From the NCBI GenBank assembly GCA_027659245.1, contig JAQDPW010000023.1, positions 1 through 37,576 on the forward strand: a stretch of 37,576 bases of DNA, in the 5' to 3' direction. A model generated the notes under the pieces. That model searched no databases and was not told the DNA's origin. It saw only the letters and a list, made by a program, of their open reading frames with translations. Shown here piece after piece: positions 8,385 through 15,971 of this stretch; the first letter of the stretch is position 1; each line of letters opens with the position of its first letter. The position numbers and the translations under genes were made by a program. This stretch comes from Streptococcaceae bacterium AM104-57. GTDB lineage: Bacteria > Bacillota > Bacilli > Lactobacillales > Streptococcaceae.

Positions 8385-8852
8385 TTACTGCTTACGAATC
8401 TTTTTAATACTCTGATGAATAAGATAGCCGACAACCATCCCAACAAAATTCTGTAGCAAATTGTGAGGAACATCTAACAAGGCTTGCCCCCAACCTTTCA
8501 TCCAAGCAGTTGCACACGCATATCCAGCTACCATGATGATAGTCGCCATAACTAATCCAAGCCCCTGCCATTTCCCTTTAAAACCTGCAAAGTAACCCTG
8601 CAAACCATGGAAAAGCAAGCTGAAGAACATCCAATGAGGATAGCCTGAGATCAGGTCAATAATGAAACCTCCTAGACCTCCGACAATAGCTCCTTCACGG
8701 CGCCCATAATAAAAAGCGGTAAAGAAGATTCCAGCATCTAAAAGAGTTAATATTCCTGTTTGAGTTGGGATTTTTACAATATAGCCTAAGACCACTGATA
8801 GGGCGGCTAATATTGATACTAGAGCGATTTTACTTGTTTTGGTTTGCTTCAT
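8385..8852 (-). CDS. ECF transporter S component, probably for a vitamin B1 or B6 precursor
   Basis: 155 residues, about five hydrophobic segments, with the typical S-component start ([22 protein letters not shown]) and the GGLGGFIIDLISGYP loop. S components bind a vitamin in the membrane and work with a shared EcfA/A'/T module encoded elsewhere. Its start overlaps the 3' end of the ThiD/PdxK-type kinase by 23 bp. This coupling suggests the substrate is hydroxymethylpyrimidine or a B6 vitamer that the kinase traps by phosphorylation; the choice between them cannot be made from sequence by eye. Confidence 0.82.
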   Translation of the reverse strand: MKQTKTSKIALVSILAALSVVLGYIVKIPTQTGILTLLDAGIFFTAFYYGRREGAIVGGLGGFIIDLISGYPHWMFFSLLFHGLQGYFAGFKGKWQGLGLVMATIIMVAGYACATAWMKGWGQALLDVPHNLLQNFVGMVVGYLIHQSIKKIRKQ

Positions 8853-9603
8853 ATTGTCTTACTCCATATTGATCTGCTTGTGCGATAGCACGGTAAACAA
8901 AAGCTTTAGAACTTTCTACTGCTGGTAAGAGTTCCTCTCCTTGTACTAATTGACTGGCAATGCTCGATGCAAAGGTACACCCTGCACCAGCATTTTGACC
9001 TTCTAAGACTGGATTCTCAAAAATGGTAAAATTCACTCCATCATAAAAGACATCCACAGCCTTATCCTGACTAAGGCGATTCCCACCCTTGATAATGACT
9101 GCTGGCGCTCCTAAGTCATACAATTTCTGAGCTGCAGCCTTCATATCTTCCAAGGTTTCAATCTTTTGACCTGCTAGCAATTCTGCCTCAGGAAGATTAG
9201 GTGTAATTACAGTCACATAAGGGAAAAAGCGAATCAACTCTTGACAAAGCTCGCTGACAGCAACATCATGAGTCTCCTTACAAACGAGAACAGGGTCCAA
9301 GACAACTGGAACTCCTGAGCGCTCCTTGATAAAGTTAAGGGCTTTTTCAGCAACACCAACAGTCGGTAAGAGACCAATCTTAATCCCTCCAAAGTCTACG
9401 CTCTTGAGGCTATCCAACTGTTGTTGGAAAATAGTCTCATCTGTTGGGAAGACCTCAAAACCATTTTCCGTCAAAGCAGTTAAACAAGTCATAGCTACAA
9501 AACCATGCAAACCATTTAAAGTATAGGTCGCAAGGTCAGCAGCTAGTCCACCACCACTAAAAATATCATTTCCTGAAAGTGCTAAAATACGATTATTCTT
9601 CAT
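8830..9603 (-). CDS. thiD: ThiD/PdxK-type kinase (hydroxymethylpyrimidine or pyridoxal kinase)
   Basis: 257 residues of the ribokinase fold. Visible motifs: [19 protein letters not shown] near the start, [10 protein letters not shown] near 123, [10 protein letters not shown] near 155, IKGG near 192, and the anion-hole region [13 protein letters not shown] near 224. In classical ThiD this last motif reads GTGC; the GAGC form with a following CTFASS is typical of pyridoxal kinases of the ThiD-like type, so the real substrate may be pyridoxal. It lies between truA (11 bp overlap) and the ECF S component (23 bp overlap). The ATG has AAGGAG 7 nt upstream. Confidence 0.85.
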   Translation of the reverse strand: MKNNRILALSGNDIFSGGGLAADLATYTLNGLHGFVAMTCLTALTENGFEVFPTDETIFQQQLDSLKSVDFGGIKIGLLPTVGVAEKALNFIKERSGVPVVLDPVLVCKETHDVAVSELCQELIRFFPYVTVITPNLPEAELLAGQKIETLEDMKAAAQKLYDLGAPAVIIKGGNRLSQDKAVDVFYDGVNFTIFENPVLEGQNAGAGCTFASSIASQLVQGEELLPAVESSKAFVYRAIAQADQYGVRQYEANQNK

Positions 9604-10342
9604 AACGAATCTCCTTCAAATACAAACCATTGGGCGCTGCAGTCGGGCCTGCCAACTGTCTATCTTTTTTCTCCAAGATGAGGTCAATCTGTTCAACTGG
9701 CATACGGTTGTTACCAATTTTCAGCAAGGTCCCAACCATATTTCGAATCTGCTTATACAAGAAACCATTTCCTGAAAAGGTAAAGGTCAAAAACTGACCT
9801 GTCTCATCCACTGTTAAACTAGCTTCTGTGATGGTGCGAACCTTATCCTCTACGCTGGTCCCAGATGCTGTAAAACCTGTAAAATCATGGGTTCCCTCAA
9901 GCTTTTTGACAGCCTCCTGCATTCGTTCCACATTAAGTGGGTAGGGAAAGTGAGTGGCATAATGACGGCGCATAGGATTTTTAGGACGTCCTCTATCCAC
10001 GATAAACTCGTAGGTCTTGCTATGCTTGGCATAACGGCAATGAAAATCGTCAGCCACTATCTCAATCGAAATCACATCGATATCTTCAGGACTTTGGGTA
10101 TCAAGAGCAAAGCGAAGTTTTTCCTCATCCATCTGATAGGGAAGATCAAAGTGGATAACCTGCCCTAGCGCATGAACACCACTATCCGTTCGCCCTGCAC
10201 CATGGATGGTAATGGCCTGCCCTTTATTTAATTTGGTTAAAGTTTTTTCAATTTCCTCTTGGACACTACGCGCGTGTGGTTGCCGCTGAAAACCAGCAAA
10301 AGCGTAGCCATCATAGGAAATGATTGCTTTATATCTAGTCAT
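9593..10342 (-). CDS. truA: tRNA pseudouridine(38-40) synthase
   Basis: 249 residues, full length for TruA. The catalytic Asp is D53 in [14 protein letters not shown]. The N-terminal [19 protein letters not shown] and the C-terminal [20 protein letters not shown] are also diagnostic. It modifies U38-U40 in the anticodon arm of many tRNAs. First gene of truA-thiD-ECF S, all overlapping. The ATG lies 6 bp after a -10 element and has no Shine-Dalgarno, so a leaderless transcript is likely. Confidence 0.95.
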   Translation of the reverse strand: MTRYKAIISYDGYAFAGFQRQPHARSVQEEIEKTLTKLNKGQAITIHGAGRTDSGVHALGQVIHFDLPYQMDEEKLRFALDTQSPEDIDVISIEIVADDFHCRYAKHSKTYEFIVDRGRPKNPMRRHYATHFPYPLNVERMQEAVKKLEGTHDFTGFTASGTSVEDKVRTITEASLTVDETGQFLTFTFSGNGFLYKQIRNMVGTLLKIGNNRMPVEQIDLILEKKDRQLAGPTAAPNGLYLKEIRYEE

Positions 10343-10348
10343 ATATCT

Positions 10349-10377
10349 ATTTTATCAAGAAAATTTCTCTGCAACAA
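10349..10377 (-). promoter_or_regulatory. Promoter of truA operon placed for a leaderless mRNA
   Basis: TTGTTG (10372-10377), 17-bp spacer, TAAAAT (10349-10354) on the minus strand. Transcription would start at or next to the A of the truA ATG at 10342. Confidence 0.55.
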
Positions 10378-10427
10378 GTTTGAAAACCAAAAATTGTACG
10401 GGGACAGTTCTAGGTATCATCTAGTTT

Positions 10428-10883
10428 TTATCTAGATCTTCTCATTATGTATTTTCGTATAGGTGTTTCAACCATTTGAACAATTTCAAATCCTTCTTTT
10501 TGGTAAAGATTCTGAGCTCTTTGATTTGCTTCGTAGACATTTAGAGAAATAGTATCTATGTCTTCATTTTCAAACATTTCTTGAAGAAAGTACTGGAAAG
10601 TTTTTCGACCTAATCCTTTCCCCTGCCTATGAGGAGCTATGAGAAATCTCCCGATATGAAGATTCCTGTCTTCTAGCCTGATTTTCTGGATAAGCCCCAC
10701 AAACTCTTGTCCATCAATTATTGAAAAAATTCCTTCCAAATCTTGCAAGACTTGAATTGTCAAGGGAAAAGGAATCATTGGTCCCATCCATTGCTTCTGA
10801 AAACTTTCTCCCAAAGCATTAGACCAGCGACAAATGAGTTGGGCATTTTCTATCTGAAGTCCTTTTTCAAAGTGAATTTTCAT
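10428..10883 (-). CDS. GNAT family N-acetyltransferase
   Basis: 151 residues from the ATG at 10883, which has AGGAG 5 nt upstream; a longer frame beginning with TTG at 10913 is not needed. The acetyl-CoA loop is RFLIAPHRQGKGLGRK (about 82-97), followed by NVYEANQRAQNLYQKEGFE near 123, a standard GNAT C-terminus. The substrate is unknown. It lies divergent from cclA, an arrangement I recall in the pneumococcus. Confidence 0.85.
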   Translation of the reverse strand: MKIHFEKGLQIENAQLICRWSNALGESFQKQWMGPMIPFPLTIQVLQDLEGIFSIIDGQEFVGLIQKIRLEDRNLHIGRFLIAPHRQGKGLGRKTFQYFLQEMFENEDIDTISLNVYEANQRAQNLYQKEGFEIVQMVETPIRKYIMRRSR

Positions 10884-10938
10884 ATTTGCTCCTAAAACTT
10901 CTCCTACATCCAACTATTATACTCTTTCTCTTATTTTT

Positions 10939-10946
10939 TCCGAATA
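10939..10946 (+). promoter_or_regulatory. Candidate cin-box (ComX/SigX site) before cclA
   Basis: TCCGAATA matches 7 of 8 positions of the streptococcal late-competence box TACGAATA and follows a T-run. It ends 7 bp before the cclA ATG, closer than usual, so the transcript would be leaderless or the match fortuitous. cclA is a known late competence gene in pneumococcus, which favours the reading. Confidence 0.5.
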
Positions 10947-10953
10947 AATAAGT

Positions 10954-11613
10954 ATGATTCATCTTTATTTTTTTCTTGTTGGAACGATTCTTGCTTCCTT
11001 TCTAGGCTTGGTCATTGACCGCTTCCCTGAGAAATCCATCGTTTTTCCTACTAGTCACTGTGAGTCTTGTCAGACTCGCTTACGTCCCTTGGATTTGATT
11101 CCAATTATTTCTCAAGTAGCCCATGGCTTTCGTTGTCGCTACTGCAAGGTTCGCTATCCTGTCTGGTATGCCCTTTTTGAGTTATTCTTGGGTCTACTCT
11201 TTCTAACTTTTTCTTTGGGATTTCTAACCTTAGGACAACTTATTCTGATAACTGCTGGCTTGACCTTAGGCATCTACGACTTTCGTCATCAGGAATATCC
11301 CCTGCTAGTCTGGCTAATTTTTCACTTAATCCTCATGTTTTTCTGTAGTTGGAATCTGGCCATGGCTTTCTTCTTGATCCTTGGAATCATTGCTCATGTT
11401 ATTAATATTCGCATAGGTGCAGGTGATTTTCTCTTTCTGGCTTCTTGTGCACTCGTCTTTACACTTACAGAAATTCTGATTTTAATCCAATTTGCTTCCA
11501 CTACCGGCATCCTAGCCTTTCTCCTGCTAAAGAAAAAGGAAAGACTTCCTTTTGTACCCTTCCTCTTGCTGGCTGCTTGTATGATTATTTTTGGTAAACA
11601 CCTTATCGCTTAA
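10954..11613 (+). CDS. cclA: Type IV prepilin peptidase for competence pilus
   Basis: 219 residues, polytopic. The N-terminal cytoplasmic loop has two cysteine pairs (C36/C39 in CESC and C61/C64 in CRYC), as in bifunctional prepilin peptidases that bind zinc. The two A24-family aspartates are present: D109 in GIYDFRH and D158 in GAGDF. The enzyme cleaves, and in family members also N-methylates, prepilins such as ComGC for the DNA-uptake pilus. There is no good Shine-Dalgarno before the ATG, and a cin-box-like octamer lies just upstream. Confidence 0.92.
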   Translation: MIHLYFFLVGTILASFLGLVIDRFPEKSIVFPTSHCESCQTRLRPLDLIPIISQVAHGFRCRYCKVRYPVWYALFELFLGLLFLTFSLGFLTLGQLILITAGLTLGIYDFRHQEYPLLVWLIFHLILMFFCSWNLAMAFFLILGIIAHVINIRIGAGDFLFLASCALVFTLTEILILIQFASTTGILAFLLLKKKERLPFVPFLLLAACMIIFGKHLIA

Positions 11614-11617
11614 TCGT

Positions 11618-11637
11618 GCCCTCATAGAGGGCTTTTT
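11618..11637 (+). terminator. Terminator of cclA
   Basis: GCCCTC, ATA loop, GAGGGC, then five T. Only the plus-strand side has a T-run. Confidence 0.85.
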
Positions 11638-11656
11638 GTCGATTCAAAATATTTCT

Positions 11657-12220
11657 TCAGAGAACTTTTTCAATGAAATTTTTAATAGTTGACAATCCAT
11701 CTGGTGTCCCTATACTTTCTGGATGGTATTGGAATCCATAGATAGGGAGCTTCTTGTGTTGAAAACCCATAATCACCTGATCGTCTATCGCACGAGCGGT
11801 AACTTCAAAGTCTGCGGGTAATTCCTCCACCATAAGACTATGGTAACGCATGACTGAACAGTTATTCTCTATCCCATGATAGAGAATGGATGGAGCTTCA
11901 AATTGGAGCTGACTTTGTTTACCGTGCATGACCTTTGGAGCCAAACCTAGTTTTCCACCGAAAGCTTCTGCAATAGCCTGATGTCCCAAGCAAATCCCCA
12001 ACATTGGCTTTTCCCCAGCAAAATCTCGAATCATTTCCTCCATTTTTCCAGCATCAGCTGGCCAACCGGGTCCAGGAGAAAAGACAAGAGCTCTTGCTTT
12101 TTCTGCTACTTGATAGAGACGAGGATCGTCATTTCTCAAGACCTCAACAGAAGAAAAAGTTCCGATATATTGAGCTAGATTGTAGGTAAAAGAATCATAA
12201 TTATCAATCAATAAAATCAC
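11657..12220 (-). CDS. trpG: Anthranilate (aminodeoxychorismate) synthase glutaminase subunit
   Basis: 187 residues, a complete class I glutamine amidotransferase: NYDSFTYNLAQY at the start, oxyanion region FSPGPGWP, nucleophile C77 in GICLGHQAI, and His-Glu in FQYHPESIG. It supplies ammonia to TrpE (anthranilate) or PabB (aminodeoxychorismate). The start is GTG at 12220 with GGGAG 6 nt upstream. It lies 27 bp behind trpB and shares its T-box leader. TrpE is not in the window, so the partner must be elsewhere, or the enzyme serves folate synthesis with a PabB. Confidence 0.9.
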   Translation of the reverse strand: MILLIDNYDSFTYNLAQYIGTFSSVEVLRNDDPRLYQVAEKARALVFSPGPGWPADAGKMEEMIRDFAGEKPMLGICLGHQAIAEAFGGKLGLAPKVMHGKQSQLQFEAPSILYHGIENNCSVMRYHSLMVEELPADFEVTARAIDDQVIMGFQHKKLPIYGFQYHPESIGTPDGLSTIKNFIEKVL

Positions 12221-12247
12221 AATTTTCTCCCTTCACTCTTGGAATGA

Positions 12248-13429
12248 TTAGTTATTATTTGCTTCAAGGTAGTCAGCAATAGCAGCTACGTCCTTGTCTC
12301 CACGACCTGAGACATTGATGATGATAATGTCGTCTTTACTTAGTTTCGGTGCACGTTTAACTGCTTCTGCGATAGCGTGCGAACTTTCAATCGCTGGGAT
12401 AATTCCTTCAGTCTTGCTGAGAAGGAGGAGAGCCTGAACAGCTTCTTCATCCGTCGCAGCCACATATTCCACGCGACCTGAATCTTTGAAGTAGGCGTGT
12501 TCTGGGCCAACCCCTGGATAGTCCAAGCCTGCTGAGATAGAGTAAACTGGCGCGAGCTCTCCATCTTCCTTAAAGACTGCATAGGTCTTCATTCCATCGA
12601 CAATTCCGATACTACCCTTGGTCATTGTTGCTGCGTGTTTATCAGTATCTAGACCATGTCCAGCAGCTTCTACTCCAACCAATTTAACTTCTTCATCAGC
12701 TACATACTGTGAAAAGGCACCGATGGCATTGGAACCACCACCTACACAAGCAATAACGTAGTCTGGTAAACGACCTTCTTTTTTCAAGATTTGACGGCGA
12801 GATTCTTCACTGATGACCTTTTGGAACTCATGAACAATGGTTGGATATGGGTGAGGTCCCACAGCAGAACCTAAAACGTAGAAAGCTTCAAGGTCATTCA
12901 TCCATGCTCCAAAGGCTGCATCAACCGCATCCTTCAGTGTACGAGTTCCCGTTTCAACTGCGTGAACAGTTGCTCCCATCATCTCCATGCGGAAGACATT
13001 GAGACGTTGACGCTCCACATCTTCTGCCCCCATATAGACATCACATGCCATACCAAACTTAGCTGCAGCAGCCGCAGTCGCAACACCGTGCTGGCCAGCT
13101 CCTGTTTCAGCAATGACACGTTTTTTACCCATACGTTTAGCAAGAAGAATTTGTCCTAAAACGTTGTTGAGCTTGTGAGAACCAAGGTGGTTAAGGTCTT
13201 CGCGCTTGAGATAAATCTTAGCACCACCTAAGTGATCTGTCAAACTTTCCGCAAAATAGAGTGGTGTTTCACGACCTGAATAATCCTTCAAGTAATGGCG
13301 AAACTCAGCTAAAAACTCTGGATCATCCTTGTATTTTTCAAAAGTCACTTCCAATTCATCTAGCAAAACCTGAATTGGTTCTGGTACAAAACTACCACCA
13401 AATTGTCCAAAATATCCTTTAGTTGTCAT
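12248..13429 (-). CDS. trpB: Tryptophan synthase beta subunit
   Basis: 393 residues, full length. The PLP lysine lies in [13 protein letters not shown], and the phosphate-binding loop is [12 protein letters not shown]. The start [18 protein letters not shown] is typical of TrpB1. TrpB condenses indole with serine; the alpha subunit normally delivers indole. No trpA lies next to it, which would leave indole salvage as its simplest role unless trpA is elsewhere. AAGGAGG lies before the ATG. It is first in a two-gene operon with trpG and is preceded by a T-box leader. Confidence 0.95.
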   Translation of the reverse strand: MTTKGYFGQFGGSFVPEPIQVLLDELEVTFEKYKDDPEFLAEFRHYLKDYSGRETPLYFAESLTDHLGGAKIYLKREDLNHLGSHKLNNVLGQILLAKRMGKKRVIAETGAGQHGVATAAAAAKFGMACDVYMGAEDVERQRLNVFRMEMMGATVHAVETGTRTLKDAVDAAFGAWMNDLEAFYVLGSAVGPHPYPTIVHEFQKVISEESRRQILKKEGRLPDYVIACVGGGSNAIGAFSQYVADEEVKLVGVEAAGHGLDTDKHAATMTKGSIGIVDGMKTYAVFKEDGELAPVYSISAGLDYPGVGPEHAYFKDSGRVEYVAATDEEAVQALLLLSKTEGIIPAIESSHAIAEAVKRAPKLSKDDIIIINVSGRGDKDVAAIADYLEANNN

Positions 13430-13480
13430 AAATTTTTCCTCCTTCTGTATAAATCCGGCTTTTTGTTTGCTTTTGGTAGT

Positions 13481-13503
13481 GAAATGGTCTGGGGGACCAT
13501 TTC
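13481..13503. repeat. Perfect hairpin between T-box terminator and trpB
   Basis: GAAATGGTC (13481-13489), 5-nt loop, GACCATTTC (13495-13503). The arms extend imperfectly outward (CTTTT near 13470, AAAAG near 13520). No T-run follows on either strand, so it is not an ordinary terminator. It may be an mRNA stabiliser or a scar of lost trp genes. Confidence 0.6.
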
Positions 13504-13584
13504 AGCCTTTACTAAAAGAACAAGTGAAACTTGAATATTACTCTCAGTTAACGCCCTAATAAAGGACAAACAAAATAACGGATA

Positions 13585-13838
13585 GAAAAAGCCCACACAC
13601 GAAATATATTTCCATGTGAGGGCGTTCGTAACGCGGTACCACCTCAATTGTAAAGAGAATATCCCCTTTACATCTCTGCCTTGTCTAACAACAAGTTGCA
13701 CTGTAAGGTGTGCCTACCGAATTTTCATTGTTTCAAATTCATTTTTTCAAATCAGCCCAATTTCACCATTTTCAACCACCTGTTCGCAGCAACCACAGGC
13801 TCCCTGAAGATCTAAAATAACTACTTTTCTGATTTGTT
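13585..13838 (-). promoter_or_regulatory. T-box leader controlling trpB-trpG (tryptophan)
   Basis: Read on the minus strand. The T-box core AGGTGGTACCGCG is at 13632-13644. It is followed by a terminator stem GCCC..GGGC (13591-13623) with a T-run (13586-13590). Stem I contains AGGGAGCC and GGTTGCTGCGAAC. A TGG tryptophan triplet in the specifier position is at 13766-13768 (after GAAAA), with a second at 13757-13759. Uncharged tRNA(Trp) would favour the antiterminator and switch on the operon. The T-box itself is clear; the exact specifier codon is inferred from trp genes and the triplets. Confidence 0.9.
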
Positions 13839-13844
13839 GAGTTA

Positions 13845-13873
13845 ATTATATGTTATTGCTTTTTCTTTGTCAA
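13845..13873 (-). promoter_or_regulatory. Promoter of the T-box/trpB/trpG transcript
   Basis: Perfect consensus on the minus strand: TTGACA (13868-13873), 17 bp, TATAAT (13845-13850). Confidence 0.9.
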
Positions 13874-13906
13874 CCGTTTTCATTCATTTTTTACTAATTT
13901 TTTTAA

Positions 13907-15133
13907 TTATTTTTGTGAAGCGCCTAGAACTTCTTCGGAAACTCTGACAAAAGTCTCAATGATATAGTCTACTTCTTCATCCGTTAATTTAGTGTGAAGC
14001 GGTAATGTAATTTCATTTTCAAAGAAGGCATAAGCCTTAGGATAATTCGCCATATCAAAGCCAAGATTCTTATAAGCTGTCAAAAGCGGAAGCGGTTTGT
14101 AGTGAACGTTACTTGCGATTCCTGCCTTGGCCAATTCTTGGATAATTTGATTGCGTTGTTCGAGACTTGCTCCTTCTACATGGGTGATGTAAAGGTGACG
14201 ACAAGATTCAACAGCATCTGTCTCATGAGCCAATGGATGGATACGAGTCCCTGCAAATCCACGGTCATAGCGATCCACGATATCTTTACGACGTTGTAGT
14301 AAGCCAGGATAACGGTCCAGCTGAACCAAACCAAGTGAAGCCATAATGTCTGTCATGTTGCACTTGTAGGCTGGCGTTACGATATCGTATTCCCATGAGC
14401 CTAGCTGCATCTTGGCAAGAGCATCTTTGGTTTGACCATGAAGAGATAGGATTTGGAATTCTTTATACATTTCTTCATCATCAATCGCTGGATTTGCTTT
14501 CCAAGTGGCACTTCCTCCCTCAGCAGTTGTAAAGTTCTTGACTGCATGGAAAGAGAATGATGTGAAGTCAGCAATGGAACCAGCTGGTTGCCCTTTGTAG
14601 GTTGAACCTAAAGCATGGGCACTATCAGAGACAATCACGATACGGTTAAAGGCCTCCTGCCACTTGCTAGCCGCTGTAAAGAGGTCACGTTTCTTTTCTA
14701 CAACTTGGAACAAACGGTCATAGTCACAGATAATCCCTGCAAGTTCAACTGGGATGATAACCTTTGTCTTCTCAGTAATTGCTTGCTCAAGCTTATCATA
14801 GTCCATTTCAAAGGTATCAGCTTGGATATCAACCATCACTGGTGTCGCACCTACGTGAGTGATGACGCTACATGATGCTGTATAGGTCATAGCTGGAACG
14901 ATGACTTCGTCACCAGGCCCTACTTCAAGCACGCGCAAGATCAATTCAAGAGCTGCTGTTGCAGAATTGAGGCAGACTGTCTTAGGCGTTTGAGTATAGA
15001 CGGACAGACGACGCTCTAATTCTTTTGTCTTCGGACCTGTTGTGATCCAACCAGAACGAAGGGTATCAGCTACTTCAGCAATTTCAGCTTCGGTAATATC
15101 GGGTGGTGAAAATGGAATATTATACTTTGTCAT
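13907..15133 (-). CDS. DegT/DnrJ/EryC1-type sugar aminotransferase, probably for teichoic acid amino sugar
   Basis: 408 residues, PLP-dependent. The PLP lysine is K199 in SFHAVKNFTTAEGG, and HYKPLPLLTAYKNLG near the C-terminus is typical. Family members transaminate UDP-keto-sugars to amino sugars. The next gene downstream of the promoter is an initiating sugar-phosphate transferase, ending 39 bp before this start. From memory, the pneumococcal pair in this context makes and loads 2-acetamido-4-amino-trideoxygalactose (AATGal), the first sugar of teichoic and lipoteichoic acid. That assignment rests on synteny, not on a search. AAGGAG lies 7 nt before the ATG. Confidence 0.85.
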   Translation of the reverse strand: MTKYNIPFSPPDITEAEIAEVADTLRSGWITTGPKTKELERRLSVYTQTPKTVCLNSATAALELILRVLEVGPGDEVIVPAMTYTASCSVITHVGATPVMVDIQADTFEMDYDKLEQAITEKTKVIIPVELAGIICDYDRLFQVVEKKRDLFTAASKWQEAFNRIVIVSDSAHALGSTYKGQPAGSIADFTSFSFHAVKNFTTAEGGSATWKANPAIDDEEMYKEFQILSLHGQTKDALAKMQLGSWEYDIVTPAYKCNMTDIMASLGLVQLDRYPGLLQRRKDIVDRYDRGFAGTRIHPLAHETDAVESCRHLYITHVEGASLEQRNQIIQELAKAGIASNVHYKPLPLLTAYKNLGFDMANYPKAYAFFENEITLPLHTKLTDEEVDYIIETFVRVSEEVLGASQK

Positions 15134-15172
15134 TGATTTACTCCTTTTACTGTATTCACTCTTGTGACTACT

Positions 15173-15865
15173 TTATTTTAAAACTTCAACTACAGTCTGG
15201 AACATGATCTTGATATCTCCGAAGAAATTAAAATCACGTAGGTAGGCTAGGTTAAAGTGCATTTTCTCTGGAAGGACTCTTTCCACATAAGCATGGTCAA
15301 CTGTCATACCTTTTGCAGTCATTTGACTGATGATTGCATCCTCATCCTTATAGTTAATACTGGCAAGGGAAGTAATCCCCGCAGGTAAGAGCAAGGTAGC
15401 CATCATTTCAGGGCTATACTGCTCTGTGTAGCGTGGTACTTCTGGGCGTGTTCCTACAAAGGACATCTCCCCTTTGAGGACATTGACCAATTGCGGCAAT
15501 TCATCCAAACGAACACGGCGAATGAAATTTCCAACCTTGGTGATGCGGCTATCATTTGCAGAAGTTACTAGACTTCCTTTTTTATCAGCATCGGTTACCA
15601 TGGTCCGGAATTTCCAAATCTTGAAATGACGGTTGTACTGGGTTACCCGCACTTGCTTGTAAATAACTGGACCCTTGCTATCTAACTTGATCCAGATGCT
15701 TAGAATCAGAAATAAGGGGGAGGTCAAGATTAACAAGACTACGGCTAGAAACAAATCTAGACAACGCTTGAAAATCAGTGAGCCTTTTCTTCTAGACACA
15801 AGCTGGTAGTATGGTTTTACCTCGCTCAATTGCATTTCTTGAGGTAGTTCATCCCATTTCAGCAT
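15173..15865 (-). CDS. Undecaprenyl-phosphate sugar-1-phosphate transferase (initiating glycosyltransferase)
   Basis: 230 residues from the ATG at 15865, chosen because GGAG is 7 nt upstream; the ATG at 15871 lies only 1-2 nt from it, and a longer form from 15907 is unlikely. One hydrophobic segment (about 33-58, CLDLFLAVVLLILTSPLF) precedes the bacterial sugar transferase domain: KIWKFRTMV, RRVRLDELPQLVNVLKGEMSFVGTRPE, and a YLRDFNFFGDI tail. Such enzymes move a sugar phosphate onto the lipid carrier at the inner face of the membrane. Together with the aminotransferase it likely starts the teichoic acid repeat. It has its own extended -10 promoter. Confidence 0.88.
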   Translation of the reverse strand: MLKWDELPQEMQLSEVKPYYQLVSRRKGSLIFKRCLDLFLAVVLLILTSPLFLILSIWIKLDSKGPVIYKQVRVTQYNRHFKIWKFRTMVTDADKKGSLVTSANDSRITKVGNFIRRVRLDELPQLVNVLKGEMSFVGTRPEVPRYTEQYSPEMMATLLLPAGITSLASINYKDEDAIISQMTAKGMTVDHAYVERVLPEKMHFNLAYLRDFNFFGDIKIMFQTVVEVLK

Positions 15866-15912
15866 GCACATTCTCCTCTGTTTTTTATATATAATCTTTA
15901 TTAACATTCTAC

Positions 15913-15921
15913 ATTATACCA
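15913..15921 (-). promoter_or_regulatory. Extended -10 promoter of the sugar transferase operon
   Basis: TGG TATAAT on the minus strand (TATAAT 15913-15918). A -35-like TTGCAC lies 19 bp upstream of the hexamer. The leader is about 45 nt. Confidence 0.65.
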
Positions 15922-15971
15922 CAAAATGAAAGAGGCAGTGCAAGAAATCTGTGTTTTAAGGGAATTCTTCC

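Noticed and set aside
13426..13701. 91-codon minus-strand frame over the T-box leader
   Set aside because: It covers the T-box core and terminator and runs into the trpB start; it is explained by the RNA leader.
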